Source of the DNA: Candidatus Eisenbacteria bacterium
Lineage (GTDB): Bacteria; Orphanbacterota; Orphanbacteria; Orphanbacterales; Orphanbacteraceae
Reading direction: 5' to 3'
Assembly: GCA_016930695.1 (NCBI GenBank)
Contig: JAFGGD010000046.1
Span: 1-64,000 of the forward strand
DNA length: 64,000 nucleotides
Shown here: positions 34,831-44,282 of the stretch, in pieces
How the letters are laid out: the number at the start of each line of letters is the position of its first letter
How positions within the stretch are numbered: position 1 is the first letter of the stretch
Translations under genes and position numbers: made by a program
Notes under the pieces: model-generated
What the model saw: only the letters and a program-made list of their open reading frames with translations
Databases searched by the model: none
What the model was told of the DNA's origin: nothing

Positions 34831-35100
34831 TTACCGTATGAAAGACTGAAAGTCCCCGAATAACGTGGTGGTGAACCGCATCAGCTTTTGAATCATCCAG
34901 GGCATGAAGATCAGAAGCGCCACCGACACGCCGAGAATCTTGGGAATGAAGCTGAGCGACGCCTCCTGGATCTGCGTCACCGCTTGGAGCACGCTCATCG
35001 CCAGTCCCGCCACGAGCCCGCAGAAAAGCATGGGCCCCGCCACCTGGAGCGCCGTCCAGAGCGCCTCCCGTCCGAGCCCGATCAACATCTGTTCGCTCAT
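34831..35100 (-). CDS. fliQ: flagellar export protein FliQ
   Basis: 89 residues with two membrane helices. LGREALWTALQVAGPMLFCG and VTQIQEASLSFIPKILGV match FliQ over its whole length. Four copies surround the FliP/FliR gate. It is set between fliP and fliR. Confidence 0.96.
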   Translation of the reverse strand: MSEQMLIGLGREALWTALQVAGPMLFCGLVAGLAMSVLQAVTQIQEASLSFIPKILGVSVALLIFMPWMIQKLMRFTTTLFGDFQSFIR

Positions 35101-35118
35101 CGCCGCCTCTCCCCTACC

Positions 35119-35904
35119 CTAGCCGAAGCTGGAAACCAAAGATTGAATGATCAAATACCAACCGTCCACCAGCACGAAGAGCAGGATCTTGAACGGCATG
35201 GAGATCATGATGGGCGGGAGCATCATCATGCCCATGGACATGAGAACGCTCGCGACCACCATGTCGATGATCAGGAACGGGATGAACAGAAGAAACCCGA
35301 TCTGAAACGCCGTGGTCAGCTCGCTGACGACGAAGGCGGGGATCACCAGATAGGTGGGCGCGTCATCCCGCGACTTCACCTCCGGGAGCCCCGCGATACC
35401 CAGGAACAGTCCCAGGTCTTTCTCGCGTGTGTGGTGGAACATGAACGCCCGCACCGGCTTCAGGGCGCGGTTCCACGCCTCCCCCTCATCGATCTCCCCC
35501 GCGGAGAGCGGGGTGAGCGCCTTCTCGTTCACCTCTTGCCAGACCGGCGCCATCACGAACACGGTGAGGAAAAGCGCCAGCCCGATCAGGATCTGGTTCG
35601 GCGGCATTTGCTGCTGTCCGATGGCGTGCTTCAAGAAGGAGAAGACCACCACGATCCGGGTGAAACAGGTGACCAGCACCGCGAAGGCGGGCGCCAGGGA
35701 GAGGACCGTCATCAGAAGGATGATCTTCAGCGTGAGCGGCAACCCTTCCGCGTCCCCCTCGTTCCCCACATGAAGGGAGATTTCCGGAATCGCATGGGCG
35801 ACGCCGGCCCAAAGGAGAAGAAGCGCCGCCGCCGCGATCAGCATGAAAGGGACCGACCCCCGGTCTCGCTTTTGAGCGCGCATTCCCACGTTCCCTTTCA
35901 TCAT
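35119..35904 (-). CDS. fliP: flagellar export protein FliP
   Basis: 261 residues from the ATG at 35904, which overlaps the fliO stop codon (ATGA). It has a cleavable-type signal (ending WAGVAHAIP) and four membrane helices. Motifs VLVTCFTRIVVVFSFLKHA, MPPNQILIGLALFLTVFVM and FLLFIPFLIIDMVVASVLMS are those of FliP. Five copies form the export gate with FliR. Longer open frame upstream belongs to fliO on another frame. Confidence 0.97.
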   Translation of the reverse strand: MMKGNVGMRAQKRDRGSVPFMLIAAAALLLLWAGVAHAIPEISLHVGNEGDAEGLPLTLKIILLMTVLSLAPAFAVLVTCFTRIVVVFSFLKHAIGQQQMPPNQILIGLALFLTVFVMAPVWQEVNEKALTPLSAGEIDEGEAWNRALKPVRAFMFHHTREKDLGLFLGIAGLPEVKSRDDAPTYLVIPAFVVSELTTAFQIGFLLFIPFLIIDMVVASVLMSMGMMMLPPIMISMPFKILLFVLVDGWYLIIQSLVSSFG

Positions 35905-36434
35905 GCCCGCCCCCGTCCCATCTTGGCGGCCACGCCGCGCAGGATCGCCGGAAAACCCTCCGCCGCCTCGATTCCCTCCGGCGGATTCGGGTAGAGCCGC
36001 TCCCCCTCTTCCGAGGAGAGTTCCATGACCGGCGTGATCGCCGTTTCGGTGACCCCCACCACGACCGTCCGGGCGCCCATCCGTACCGTGTAGAGCGCCC
36101 TCTTGGGTGCGAGGTAGCAGCGATCGAGCACCTTCACCTTTCCCGCCGCCGGAATGCCCGCGCGGCCGCCGAAGACGCGAAGCGCCCAGACCGCCCCGAA
36201 AATGAGCAGGACGATCAGGCCGAGCGCCAACACCACGCGGAAGAGGAGCCCCGGATAGGAGGAACGCCCGCCGGCCAGCCCCTCGCCTTCCACTGAGCCG
36301 GAGCCGTCGGCGATGGTCGCGTCGGGGGCGTCGGCGCTGTGGAGCGCGCTCCATCCGACGAGCACGGCCGCCAGGCAAAGAAGCGGGAAGAGAACCGTTG
36401 CGAGCTTTCTCCCGCGGCGCATGGTCGGAATCAT
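35901..36434 (-). CDS. fliO: flagellar export accessory protein FliO
   Basis: 177 residues from the ATG at 36434, overlapping the fliN stop (ATGA). A signal-like helix (about 10-30) is followed by a membrane helix (about 60-85), then the cytoplasmic FliO domain with AGKVKVLDRCYLAPKRALY and VVVGVTETAITPV. FliO helps FliP assemble. Its place between fliN and fliP agrees. Confidence 0.9.
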   Translation of the reverse strand: MIPTMRRGRKLATVLFPLLCLAAVLVGWSALHSADAPDATIADGSGSVEGEGLAGGRSSYPGLLFRVVLALGLIVLLIFGAVWALRVFGGRAGIPAAGKVKVLDRCYLAPKRALYTVRMGARTVVVGVTETAITPVMELSSEEGERLYPNPPEGIEAAEGFPAILRGVAAKMGRGRA

Positions 36435-37021
36435 TTCGCTTCCTTCTTCTCGCTTACCGGATGGCACAACTCGGTCACGCGAAGACCGTAGCGGTCGTCT
36501 ACGACCACCACTTCGCCGCGCCCCACCAACTCGCCGTTGACGAGCAGGTCCACCGGCTCGCCGATGGGCCGGTCGAGCCGGACCACCGATCCCGGACCGA
36601 TCGCCATGATGTCCCGGAAGAACATCTCCGCCCCCCCCAGCTCGATGGTGACCGGCACGGTGACCCCCAGAACCAGATCCAGGTTGTCGCTGATCGCGGC
36701 GCCGGCGCCTCCCTTGAGTGGGGAGAACTCCGCGCGCCGGACCTCTTCGCCTTCGCCCGAATCCGCGCCCGAATCCGCCTGAGGCTCCGACTCCATCTCC
36801 GCTCCGATTTCCGCGGCCACTCCCTCACCCGCCGCGGAAGCGTCGTCCGCGGCGGCGGAAGCGTCGTCGCCCGCGGCGCTCTCCGCGCGCGCCTCACCCT
36901 CCGAAGCCTCGCCGGCCTCCGGAGAGGGGGTCTCCGCCGTCGCCTCGGGCGGGCTCTCGGCGGGAGCGGCGGCCTCCTGATCCTCCACCGCCTGATTCGT
37001 CTCGTTCAGGTTCTCGCTCAA
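36431..37021 (-). CDS. fliN: flagellar switch protein FliN with long acidic N-terminus
   Basis: 196 residues if the TTG at 37021 is used, which has AAAGGAG seven bases ahead; a GTG at 37048 overlapping fliM is the alternative. The C-terminal SpoA domain (about 115-190) is standard: LDLVLGVTVPVTIELGG, LDRPIGEPVDLLVNG and VVVDDRYGLRVTEL. The first 100 residues are an Ala/Glu/Ser-rich acidic run, much longer than in short FliN proteins. FliN makes the bottom of the C ring, binding FliH and CheY-P. Confidence 0.94.
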   Translation of the reverse strand: MSENLNETNQAVEDQEAAAPAESPPEATAETPSPEAGEASEGEARAESAAGDDASAAADDASAAGEGVAAEIGAEMESEPQADSGADSGEGEEVRRAEFSPLKGGAGAAISDNLDLVLGVTVPVTIELGGAEMFFRDIMAIGPGSVVRLDRPIGEPVDLLVNGELVGRGEVVVVDDRYGLRVTELCHPVSEKKEAK

Positions 37022-37044
37022 TGATCCGCTCCTTTCCGCTCTGC

Positions 37045-37917
37045 TCACGCGTTCCGCGCGATCTGTACGCCGATTCGGTCGTCCACCCGGCCGGGGTGCC
37101 CGTAGTACGCGAGCCGGTCGCCGATCCGGATCTCCACCGGATCGGTGATGGGCCGGTCCAGCGAGAGCACGTCGCCGACGCGCAGCGCCATGATGTCGCT
37201 GATCCGGACCGGTGTGGGATGAAGCCGCACACGGAGTCCGATGGGAACGGCGCCCACGTGCTCGCGGGTCATCCGCTCCGCCTTGCCGTCGGCGACGGTC
37301 TCGACGGCGCTCAGGTTCATGTGGAAGAGAGAGGTGAGACTCTCATAGGGATAGAAAAAGCGAAGCGCCCCGCTCTCCTCGCCGAACGTGACGTCGAAGA
37401 CGCCGATCACGCCGGCGCCTTTCGCGTGCTCCGCCCGCGCCTCGCCGTCCAGATAGAGAACCGTCGCGGAGGAGTTCCCCTCCGGGGCGTTCCCCTGGAA
37501 AAGCGCCTCTCCCAGTCGAAGAGCGATCCTCTCGAGCAGGGAGAGCTCGATCGCCGTCGGCGGGCGATCCACCGGACGGAGCGCTCCCGGCCCGCCCAGC
37601 GACATCTCCACGAAAGCCTGCGCGAGAGGCGCTTCCACGCCGCAGAGAACGCCTTCCGTCTCGGCGCCGGCCCGCAAAGCCCAGGCCGGGTTCGCCGCTT
37701 CGGCGAGAATCGCGCCGGCGGGATCTTCCGTCGCCTCCTGGAACGCCACCGGGACTTCCCGGTTCAGCTCGTCCGACAGAGCGCGGCCGATCACCGCGGC
37801 GAGAGCGTTCTGCGTCTCCCCGAACCGCTCGCGGATCAGGCCGGTCAGCCGTTGGGGGCGACGGAAATCGTAGAGACGGACATCCCGCGGTTCGCTTCGG
37901 TTCTCGATGGTCGTCAT
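37045..37917 (-). CDS. fliM: flagellar switch protein FliM
   Basis: 290 residues. YDFRRPQRLTGLIRERFGET (about 16-35) and the C-terminal SpoA domain with IMALRVGDVLSLDRPITDP identify it. The N-terminus lacks the LSQxEIDALL-type CheY-binding peptide found in most FliM proteins; it starts MTTIENRSEPRDVRLYDF, so CheY-P may bind elsewhere, perhaps FliN. It sits in the C ring between FliG and FliN. It is placed between fliL and fliN. Confidence 0.93.
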   Translation of the reverse strand: MTTIENRSEPRDVRLYDFRRPQRLTGLIRERFGETQNALAAVIGRALSDELNREVPVAFQEATEDPAGAILAEAANPAWALRAGAETEGVLCGVEAPLAQAFVEMSLGGPGALRPVDRPPTAIELSLLERIALRLGEALFQGNAPEGNSSATVLYLDGEARAEHAKGAGVIGVFDVTFGEESGALRFFYPYESLTSLFHMNLSAVETVADGKAERMTREHVGAVPIGLRVRLHPTPVRISDIMALRVGDVLSLDRPITDPVEIRIGDRLAYYGHPGRVDDRIGVQIARNA

Positions 37918-37933
37918 TTCGCCGTTCCTCCCT

Positions 37934-38503
37934 TTACTGGAGAACGAAATTCACGAAATAGACGGCATCGAGCCCTTCCGGCGGAAGGATCTCCTCGACA
38001 CTCGTCCGGATCTCGGCCCGGATTTTCTCCCGGGACGTCACGTCCACCAATTCCGGAACCGTCTTGGAACCGAAGATGCGGATCAAACGGTCCTTGATCT
38101 GGGGATCGCGCAGTTGCATCTGCTCCAGCACGGCCGGGTTCGCGGACTCCAAGCCGACGCTGACGCAGACGTAACGCATGCCCGCCGAACCGGCGGGGTT
38201 GATCACCAGATCCTCGATGACGTGAATGGTGCCGATCGGGGGAACGCCGACGGTCCCCACCGTAGCCTCGGCCTCGGCCAGCCGCTTTTCCGCGAGCCAG
38301 ACCGATGCCTGCGGCACCACGACCGATTGGGTGAACGTGGACGAGGCGTAAACCATCCCCGCGAACACGGAGACGGTGACGAGGAGGAAGATGAACTTGA
38401 ACTTGTTGATCTTCCAGGTGCCGGAATCGTCCGGCTTCGTCACGGCATCCCCGGGCTGGGGCGCCCCTCCCTGAGCCGCTGCGGCCTGCTTTTCGTCAGC
38501 CAC
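37934..38503 (-). CDS. fliL: flagellar basal body protein FliL
   Basis: 189 residues from a GTG start behind GGAGGAG. One membrane helix (about 35-53, FKFIFLLVTVSVFAGMVYAS) is followed by a periplasmic domain with MRYVCVSVGLESANP and a C-terminal PPEGLDAVYFVNFVLQ. FliL forms a ring around the stator units and helps them hold torque. It lies between flgE and fliM, as usual. Confidence 0.92.
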   Translation of the reverse strand: MADEKQAAAAQGGAPQPGDAVTKPDDSGTWKINKFKFIFLLVTVSVFAGMVYASSTFTQSVVVPQASVWLAEKRLAEAEATVGTVGVPPIGTIHVIEDLVINPAGSAGMRYVCVSVGLESANPAVLEQMQLRDPQIKDRLIRIFGSKTVPELVDVTSREKIRAEIRTSVEEILPPEGLDAVYFVNFVLQ

Positions 38504-38573
38504 GACTTCTCCTCCTCACAGGCGGCACCCGCGAGTCGGACGGGAGGGAAACGCCCCGAGCCCGTACCGCGGA

Positions 38574-40487
38574 CTACCGCTTGATGTTGATCAGCTCTTG
38601 CAGGATCTCATCGCCCGAGGTGATCACCCGCGAGTTGGCCTGGAAGCCCCTCTGCGCGGTGATCATCTGCACGAACTCTTCCGAGAGATCCACGTTGGAC
38701 ATCTCCAGCGACTTGGAGTTGATCGACGCGCCGATGGTCGTGCCGGCCGCGCCGGTTATGATATGGCCGGAGTTGGGCGAAACCTGATAGAGGCTGCCGC
38801 CCACCCGGTTCAGACCATCCGGGTTGTTGAACTTCGCCAGCACCACCTGGCCCATGTCGCGGAGGGTCCCGTTCGTAAACAGACCCGTGATTTTGCCGGA
38901 CGCGTCGATCGAGATGGTGTTCAGGTTCCCCATCCCGTACCCGTCCTGTCCGCTCGCCTTCGTCGTGAAAGGCGAGGAGAACTGCGTAATGCCGTCCAGC
39001 CGGTTCGCCGTGCCGGCCCAGAACTCGATCTGTATGCCTTCGGCGCCGGTTCCCGGCTCGAGCCGGAGGTAACCGGTGTCGTCATCGAACGTCATGTTCC
39101 GATAGGAGCCGTCGGAATTGAACTGCACCATTCCCGTGCTTCCGGCCGACACCGTTTCGTTCCCGTCGAAAGAGGCGTCCCAGTACCAGGTGTTCTCCAT
39201 CGCCGACCGGGTGAAGGTCATGTTCAGCGTGTGCTCCATTCCGAGGGTGTCGTACACCAGGATGGAGGTGAGGTGCTCCGTGGCGGCCGTGTCGATCGTC
39301 GCCGTACCGGCGGCGAAGCCGTCCTCGGCGGAGATGGTGACCCCACCGCCGGCGAGATTGGAGATCCCGGTGGCGAGACCGGTCTCCTCGTCGTAGGTCA
39401 GGGCCAAGGACGACGCGGTCATGGCGGCATGGTCCGTGGGGGTGAAGACGTCCGTCGCCTCCAGCGTGCTGTTGGTGCCGCTGTTCGCCGTGAAGGTGGA
39501 ACCCGCGGCGACGCCCAATACGATATTCGCGATGTCGCCCGCCACGGCGGTGTTGGACTCGATGTTGTAGAGCGTACCGATGCCGTGATAGACACGGGTG
39601 AGACGGACCTCGCCGGTATCCAACTCGGCGGTCACGCCGGCGCCGGAGTTATTGATCGCCGCGATCAGGTCGTTCACCGTCGAATCGGTGGTGAGTCCGA
39701 GAATCTGGAAGGAGTCGCTCCCGTCGATGGTCAGCTCGAAACTGGACGCGTCGGTCACGCCGAGCGCCCCCAATTCCTCCGTGCCGGTGAGCGCGAGCCC
39801 GGCGGTCCCCGCGGCGGTGCTCGCGGTGGCGTTGGCGCCGGTGAAGGTGATGGCGTGCGAACCGCCGGCGCCGTTCACGGCGGTGCCGGAAACGCTGGTG
39901 ATCCCGGTGGTCCCGGCGTCGTCCAGCTCGGCGAGACTGTTGGAGGCCAGAGCGTCCAGGTTGCACTCGAATTTCACTTCCGTGGTCGACCGGGCGTGGG
40001 TCTTCTCGCCGAAGGGGAGACGCATGTTCTCGAGAGGCGCGCCGGTCGGGATCTGGCCGCTTTCATTGGCCAGCCAACCCTGCACCTTCAGCCCGCTCCC
40101 CGAGGCGGTGAGATAGCCGTCGGCGTCGAAGCTGAAGTTGCCCGCTCGGGTGAAGTACTGCGACTCGCCGTCGCTCAGCACGAAGTATCCCTCGCCGTCG
40201 ATGGCCAGGTCGGTCACGTTGCCGGTCGACCGGAGCATTCCCTGCTCGCGGATGGAGTCGATGCTGGCCACTTCCATTCCCAGTCCGACCTGCATGGCGT
40301 TCGAACCGCCGTAGTTGCCGCGCGCGGCCGACGCCGGCCGCTGGGTCTGCACCAGAGCCTCCTGGAAGGTGGTCCGGCTCGACTTAAAGGCGTTGGTATT
40401 CACATTGGCCACGTTGTTTCCGATCACGCTCATGCTGAAGAGATGACCCTTCACACCCGTAACCGCGCTCCAAAAGAATCCAGACAC
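38574..40487 (-). CDS. flgE: flagellar hook protein FlgE, extended
   Basis: 637 residues from the GTG at 40487, with GGAGGAG six bases upstream. Rod/hook motifs are intact: FSMSVIGNNVANVNTNAFKS at the start and VDLSEEFVQMITAQRGFQAN at the end. Common hook proteins have about 400 residues; here some 200 extra Ser/Thr/Ala-rich residues fill the middle (about 150-420), probably surface domains. The insert includes STVNDLIAAINNSGAGVTAE, a flagellin-hook IN-like segment. The gene is followed by fliL and preceded by the TIGR02530-type gene. Confidence 0.95.
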   Translation of the reverse strand: MSGFFWSAVTGVKGHLFSMSVIGNNVANVNTNAFKSSRTTFQEALVQTQRPASAARGNYGGSNAMQVGLGMEVASIDSIREQGMLRSTGNVTDLAIDGEGYFVLSDGESQYFTRAGNFSFDADGYLTASGSGLKVQGWLANESGQIPTGAPLENMRLPFGEKTHARSTTEVKFECNLDALASNSLAELDDAGTTGITSVSGTAVNGAGGSHAITFTGANATASTAAGTAGLALTGTEELGALGVTDASSFELTIDGSDSFQILGLTTDSTVNDLIAAINNSGAGVTAELDTGEVRLTRVYHGIGTLYNIESNTAVAGDIANIVLGVAAGSTFTANSGTNSTLEATDVFTPTDHAAMTASSLALTYDEETGLATGISNLAGGGVTISAEDGFAAGTATIDTAATEHLTSILVYDTLGMEHTLNMTFTRSAMENTWYWDASFDGNETVSAGSTGMVQFNSDGSYRNMTFDDDTGYLRLEPGTGAEGIQIEFWAGTANRLDGITQFSSPFTTKASGQDGYGMGNLNTISIDASGKITGLFTNGTLRDMGQVVLAKFNNPDGLNRVGGSLYQVSPNSGHIITGAAGTTIGASINSKSLEMSNVDLSEEFVQMITAQRGFQANSRVITSGDEILQELINIKR

Positions 40488-40581
40488 TTTCTTCTCCTCC
40501 GTCACCGCGTCAGTCGATCGGCGGTGAGGGACCTCCTCCATCCATGGAGGACCAGCCCCGTTGTCGATGCTCCTCGTTTTT

Positions 40582-41037
40582 CTAGGCGATCACCGCGCTG
40601 TCGATTGCGGTGAAGACGCCGCTGCTCTGTCGCGATTGCATGGCCGTCACCACGGTCCGGTTCTTGACGCTCACCACGAAGGCGAGTTCGTCCAACAGGA
40701 CCAGGGACTCCTTCGCGCCTTTTTCTCCCGCGCGCCCCACGGCGTCGCCGAGCCGGCTCAGTTCCGACTCGCCGAGATTCACGTTGCGTGAGTGCAGGCG
40801 CTGCTGCGCGTGCTGCGAAAACTTGAGTTGATGCCTCTCGCACGCCTCGGACCAAACCTCGTCGAAGGCTTTCCCTTCCGACGTTCGGGAAACGGTCGCG
40901 TTTCCCCCCGCCGGCTGAATCGCCTCGGTCGAGGTCGCCGTTCTCGGCGGCGTCGGCCTGGCTTCACCCAGGGCCGCCTCCGCCTGAATGCGGGGATTCA
41001 CCACGGGGCCGAAGCTCACCGCGTCTCCACCGCTCAT
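40582..41037 (-). CDS. flagellar operon protein, TIGR02530 family
   Basis: 151 residues. The C-terminal part, with LKFSQHAQQRLHSRNVNLGE and LAFVVSVKNRTVVTAM, is the conserved core of a family found between flgD and flgE in many non-enteric flagellar operons. Its role is not settled; position suggests a link to hook assembly. The first 60 residues are Ala/Pro/Thr-rich. The gap of 94 bases to the flgE start holds only the end of the message and the flgE ribosome site. Confidence 0.85.
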   Translation of the reverse strand: MSGGDAVSFGPVVNPRIQAEAALGEARPTPPRTATSTEAIQPAGGNATVSRTSEGKAFDEVWSEACERHQLKFSQHAQQRLHSRNVNLGESELSRLGDAVGRAGEKGAKESLVLLDELAFVVSVKNRTVVTAMQSRQSSGVFTAIDSAVIA

Positions 41038-41074
41038 CTTCGTTCCTCCTTCCCCTTACCGGTTCCGTTCACGA

Positions 41075-41752
41075 CTAAAAGTCCTCCATGACTTCCGTGA
41101 CGTGGCTCAGCAGAAGCTCCCGGCCGTTCACGACGACGTAGGCGCTTCCATCGATGTACCGCACGCCTTCCACGTGACCCAGGAACAGCTCCGTAGCCGA
41201 CACTTCGTTGCCGCCGCCGTCTTCGGCGGTGATCGCGAAGGTGTAGTCCCCGGAGGACATGATGTTGCCGTCGGCGTCCTTCCCGTCCCAAGTGAAGGTG
41301 TGATCTCCGACGGACGTTTCCAGATCCTCGAGAACGGCCACTTCGATCCCCGACGAATCGAAGATCGTGGCGGACACGTTCACCGCGTTCCCCCCCAGCC
41401 GGTAGCCGAGGGTCGACTCTTCGCTCCGCTCGTGGACGAAACCATCGTCCGCGGAGCGGATCCCCTTGCCGATCAGCGTGGTGGCCATCGTGTTGTTCAG
41501 CAGCTGGCCGAGCATGAGATCCATGTCCAGGTTGGAGCTGAGCGACTCGTTCATGTTCTCCATCTGTTCGAGGGAGCTGAACTGCGCCAGCTGGGCGATC
41601 ATTTCCGTGTTCTCCATCGGCTCGAAGGGGTCCTGCATCTGCAGCTGCGTGATCAGCAGCTGTAGAAACTCCTGTTTCCCCAGTTCGCCGCCGGCGGTCG
41701 CGGACGTCGTCGCCGCCGTATCGCCCGAGCCCAGAATCGACGAGATTTCCAT
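41075..41752 (-). CDS. flgD: hook cap protein FlgD
   Basis: 225 residues from the ATG at 41752; the open frame upstream overlaps fliK and is discarded. The N-terminal part has GKQEFLQLLITQLQMQDPFE and EMIAQLAQFSSLEQM, diagnostic of FlgD. The C-terminal part has the FLIG-type fold, with TFTWDGKDADGN. FlgD sits on the growing hook and is later lost. It follows fliK by 22 bases. Confidence 0.95.
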   Translation of the reverse strand: MEISSILGSGDTAATTSATAGGELGKQEFLQLLITQLQMQDPFEPMENTEMIAQLAQFSSLEQMENMNESLSSNLDMDLMLGQLLNNTMATTLIGKGIRSADDGFVHERSEESTLGYRLGGNAVNVSATIFDSSGIEVAVLEDLETSVGDHTFTWDGKDADGNIMSSGDYTFAITAEDGGGNEVSATELFLGHVEGVRYIDGSAYVVVNGRELLLSHVTEVMEDF

Positions 41753-41774
41753 TCCTTCACCTCTTCCCGGTCCG

Positions 41775-44282
41775 CTACATCCAGGTGTCCACGAGCCGCG
41801 ATCCGTTGACCCCGCGGGGTCGTTCCGGACGGGCCGTCTCGGTCGCCTCTCCTTCGCCCGCTTCCGAGGAAGCGCGGTCCCGGAGGGACTTGCCGGCCTG
41901 CCGGCCGCCGGAGCGCCGGTTGTCATGGAGCAAGACGTCGAACTGGGTCAGGTCGAGCCCGCTGTCCGCCAGCGCGGACGTAAGCCGCGACAGGTCGGTC
42001 TGCAGGGCCGCCTGCACGTTCGGGTTTTCCACCTCGATGAAACCGCGGACCGAACCTTCGGTGACCATCAGTTTCACCCGGACCTTGCCGAGCTCGGGCG
42101 GATCGAGTTGGATTTCCGCTTCGTTGCGGCCGGATTTCACGATCCTTTGGGTCTGCTCGATCAAACGGTCCAGGATTTCTTCACGCACGGCGCGGCTCTC
42201 GAGGAGCGCGCGCTCCGCGCGATCCTGCGCCGACGGTTCCGATACGACGGAGAGAGAGGTTCCGGTGCTCGGCGACGCCGCCGTCTCCTTCACGCCCACG
42301 GCTTCGATCGCCGGCGACGCTTCGGATCGGTGGGAATTGATATGCTCCGACTTCCGCCCCGCGGCGTACGCCGCGGCGGCTTCCGCCCCGTTCCGGCCCG
42401 TTTCCTCCCGGCGGTGGGAATCTCCGGACAGGCCGTCCTTCGTCCCCTCGCGGGTCTCGGTCTCCGCCGTCTCGATCGCCTCGGAGGGAGTCCCCTCACG
42501 CGGCTCCGGCGTCGCTTGCGCGTTCATGACTTTTTCGCTCTCTTCTCGGACGGCGACGCGCTCCGTGCGGGTCACGACACGTTCCTCGACGACGATCGTT
42601 TCGGAACGCCCCTCGGCGGCGGAACGGGCCGGGATCGTTTCGACACGCCGGTCGACACGCTCCTCGGTTTCCACCGTCTCGGCGTTCCCCGCTTCGCCGG
42701 AAGGAACCGTCTCGGCGCGGCGCTCGATCCGCTCACCGACCACGACCGTTTCCGCGCGCCCCTCGCCGGCGGAGCGAACCGGGATCGTCTCGGCGTCGCG
42801 GCCGATTTGTTCCGCGGTCTCCGCAATGGAGGCGCGCCCGTCGGTCCGGACCGTTTCGGATCCTGCTTCACGCGTGATCCTCTCGCCGGCCTCGTCCGTG
42901 ACGGGACGTGCGTCCGTGAAAGAGCTTTTCACTTCCGCCATCTTCGAACCACGCGCCTCCACGCGGTGATCCGGTACTTCCATCTTCTTCTCGACCGGCG
43001 CGGCGGGCTCGGCGCCCCCGGCCCGTCGGGCTTCTTCACGAGTCGATCCGGTCGTCGCGACGGACTCCGCTCCACCCCGCACGGGGGTCGCGGTTTCCGT
43101 CTTCCCGGACGCCGCCGGAGATTCCGGCGTCTCCATCCGGAGAGAGGACCGCCGTTCGGCGCGCCCTTCCCGTTGGAGACCGGTCCCGTCCGCGTCGCGG
43201 AGAGTCTCTCCCTCCGCCTCGGCGGACCGTGCCCGCGCTCCCTCCACGGTCCGGGTCACGGGAGTGTCCTCCAAGCGAGGCGAAACCCCTCGGTCCCCGC
43301 CGCGGGCCGGCGCGGATTCTTTCGATTCGATCCCCCGGACGTCGTCGCCGCGGGTCGAGGTCGCGGCGGAACCCTTCGGCTCCTCCGTCGTCCGCCCGGC
43401 GGCGCGCCCGTGCTCACTCTCCTTGATTCCTCCTCCATCGGCGACTCGATGAACGGCTTTCCCTTCGTCGAGCGCGCGCTCCCCGTCCGCGGTCCTTTCG
43501 ACGCGCGTCCGGGACTCCGTCCCCATCCGATCCCCTTTGACCTTTTCCGGTTCTGCCGCGATTTCCGGTCCCCGCTCGGAGAATGAAACGGCGGAGCGAA
43601 GCCGGCCGGCATGACCGACGGTCTCTGGGTTTTCGACCCGTCCCTCGCGGGCGCCCTCGGCGGGGCGCTCCGATTGGACCGTTCCCCGATCCGATCCGCT
43701 CGTTTCCTCGGCGGGCGCGTCCGCGGCGGCGAGGGCTTCCCTCCCGACCGCGACGGCCTCCTTCGAAACGGCGGCGGACCCGGGGAACATCACCGGCGCC
43801 GGCCCCGGTTCTCCGCCCCTTCGCGGGGTCGCGAGATCCGGACCGGCGGCGTTCGTCCCCTCACCGGACGGCGGGTCGCCGAACAGACGAATCCATTCTT
43901 CCTTACTGCCGATATTCCCCTCCTCACATGTCTCCTGCGCGGCGACCTTCCCCTCCGACTCCGAGGCGCCGACGTACTCGGGCACCGCGACGACTCCGGG
44001 CGGTACCGGCGCGGTCGATGCGCCGTCGATCTCGACGGCGTCGGCCTCCGGTTCCACCGCGTCGCGCGGCAACCCGCGGACGGCCTCCCGCAGGACCTCT
44101 TCGACCCGGATGTCCGGCGCGATCTCCGCCGCCGTCCCCGCTCCCATGGACTCCATGAAGGAGAGGAACGACCCTGCGGAACCGCCTTCCGGTCCGGTGA
44201 AGAGCCCCTTCGCGGTCGCGCCGCCCGTAACGTCGGGCTGTGGCGTCGGCTCGGGAAGGAACAGGAAAGAGCTAACGTTCAT
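41775..44282 (-). CDS. fliK: hook-length control protein FliK
   Basis: 835 residues, about twice the enteric length. The C-terminal domain (about 690-790) has EAEIQLDPPELGKVRVKLMV-type sequence and LSRLTSALADSGLDLTQFDV, the FliK export-switch domain. The remainder is disordered and rich in Glu, Thr, Arg and Ala, serving as the ruler; a set of about 25-residue repeats lies at 42564-42791. A long ruler would fit the extended hook protein here, though hook length does not simply follow. It overlaps the motE-like gene by 11 bases. Confidence 0.92.
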   Translation of the reverse strand: MNVSSFLFLPEPTPQPDVTGGATAKGLFTGPEGGSAGSFLSFMESMGAGTAAEIAPDIRVEEVLREAVRGLPRDAVEPEADAVEIDGASTAPVPPGVVAVPEYVGASESEGKVAAQETCEEGNIGSKEEWIRLFGDPPSGEGTNAAGPDLATPRRGGEPGPAPVMFPGSAAVSKEAVAVGREALAAADAPAEETSGSDRGTVQSERPAEGAREGRVENPETVGHAGRLRSAVSFSERGPEIAAEPEKVKGDRMGTESRTRVERTADGERALDEGKAVHRVADGGGIKESEHGRAAGRTTEEPKGSAATSTRGDDVRGIESKESAPARGGDRGVSPRLEDTPVTRTVEGARARSAEAEGETLRDADGTGLQREGRAERRSSLRMETPESPAASGKTETATPVRGGAESVATTGSTREEARRAGGAEPAAPVEKKMEVPDHRVEARGSKMAEVKSSFTDARPVTDEAGERITREAGSETVRTDGRASIAETAEQIGRDAETIPVRSAGEGRAETVVVGERIERRAETVPSGEAGNAETVETEERVDRRVETIPARSAAEGRSETIVVEERVVTRTERVAVREESEKVMNAQATPEPREGTPSEAIETAETETREGTKDGLSGDSHRREETGRNGAEAAAAYAAGRKSEHINSHRSEASPAIEAVGVKETAASPSTGTSLSVVSEPSAQDRAERALLESRAVREEILDRLIEQTQRIVKSGRNEAEIQLDPPELGKVRVKLMVTEGSVRGFIEVENPNVQAALQTDLSRLTSALADSGLDLTQFDVLLHDNRRSGGRQAGKSLRDRASSEAGEGEATETARPERPRGVNGSRLVDTWM
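42564..42791 (-). repeat. three tandem 24-26 residue repeats inside FliK
   Basis: Three consecutive units of the form ET(I/V)P followed by ERxxRR in the ruler part of FliK. The first and third units, 150 bases apart, are the most alike (ETIPVRSAGEGRAETVVVGE and ETIPARSAAEGRSETIVVEE). Gain or loss of units would lengthen or shorten the ruler. Confidence 0.7.
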
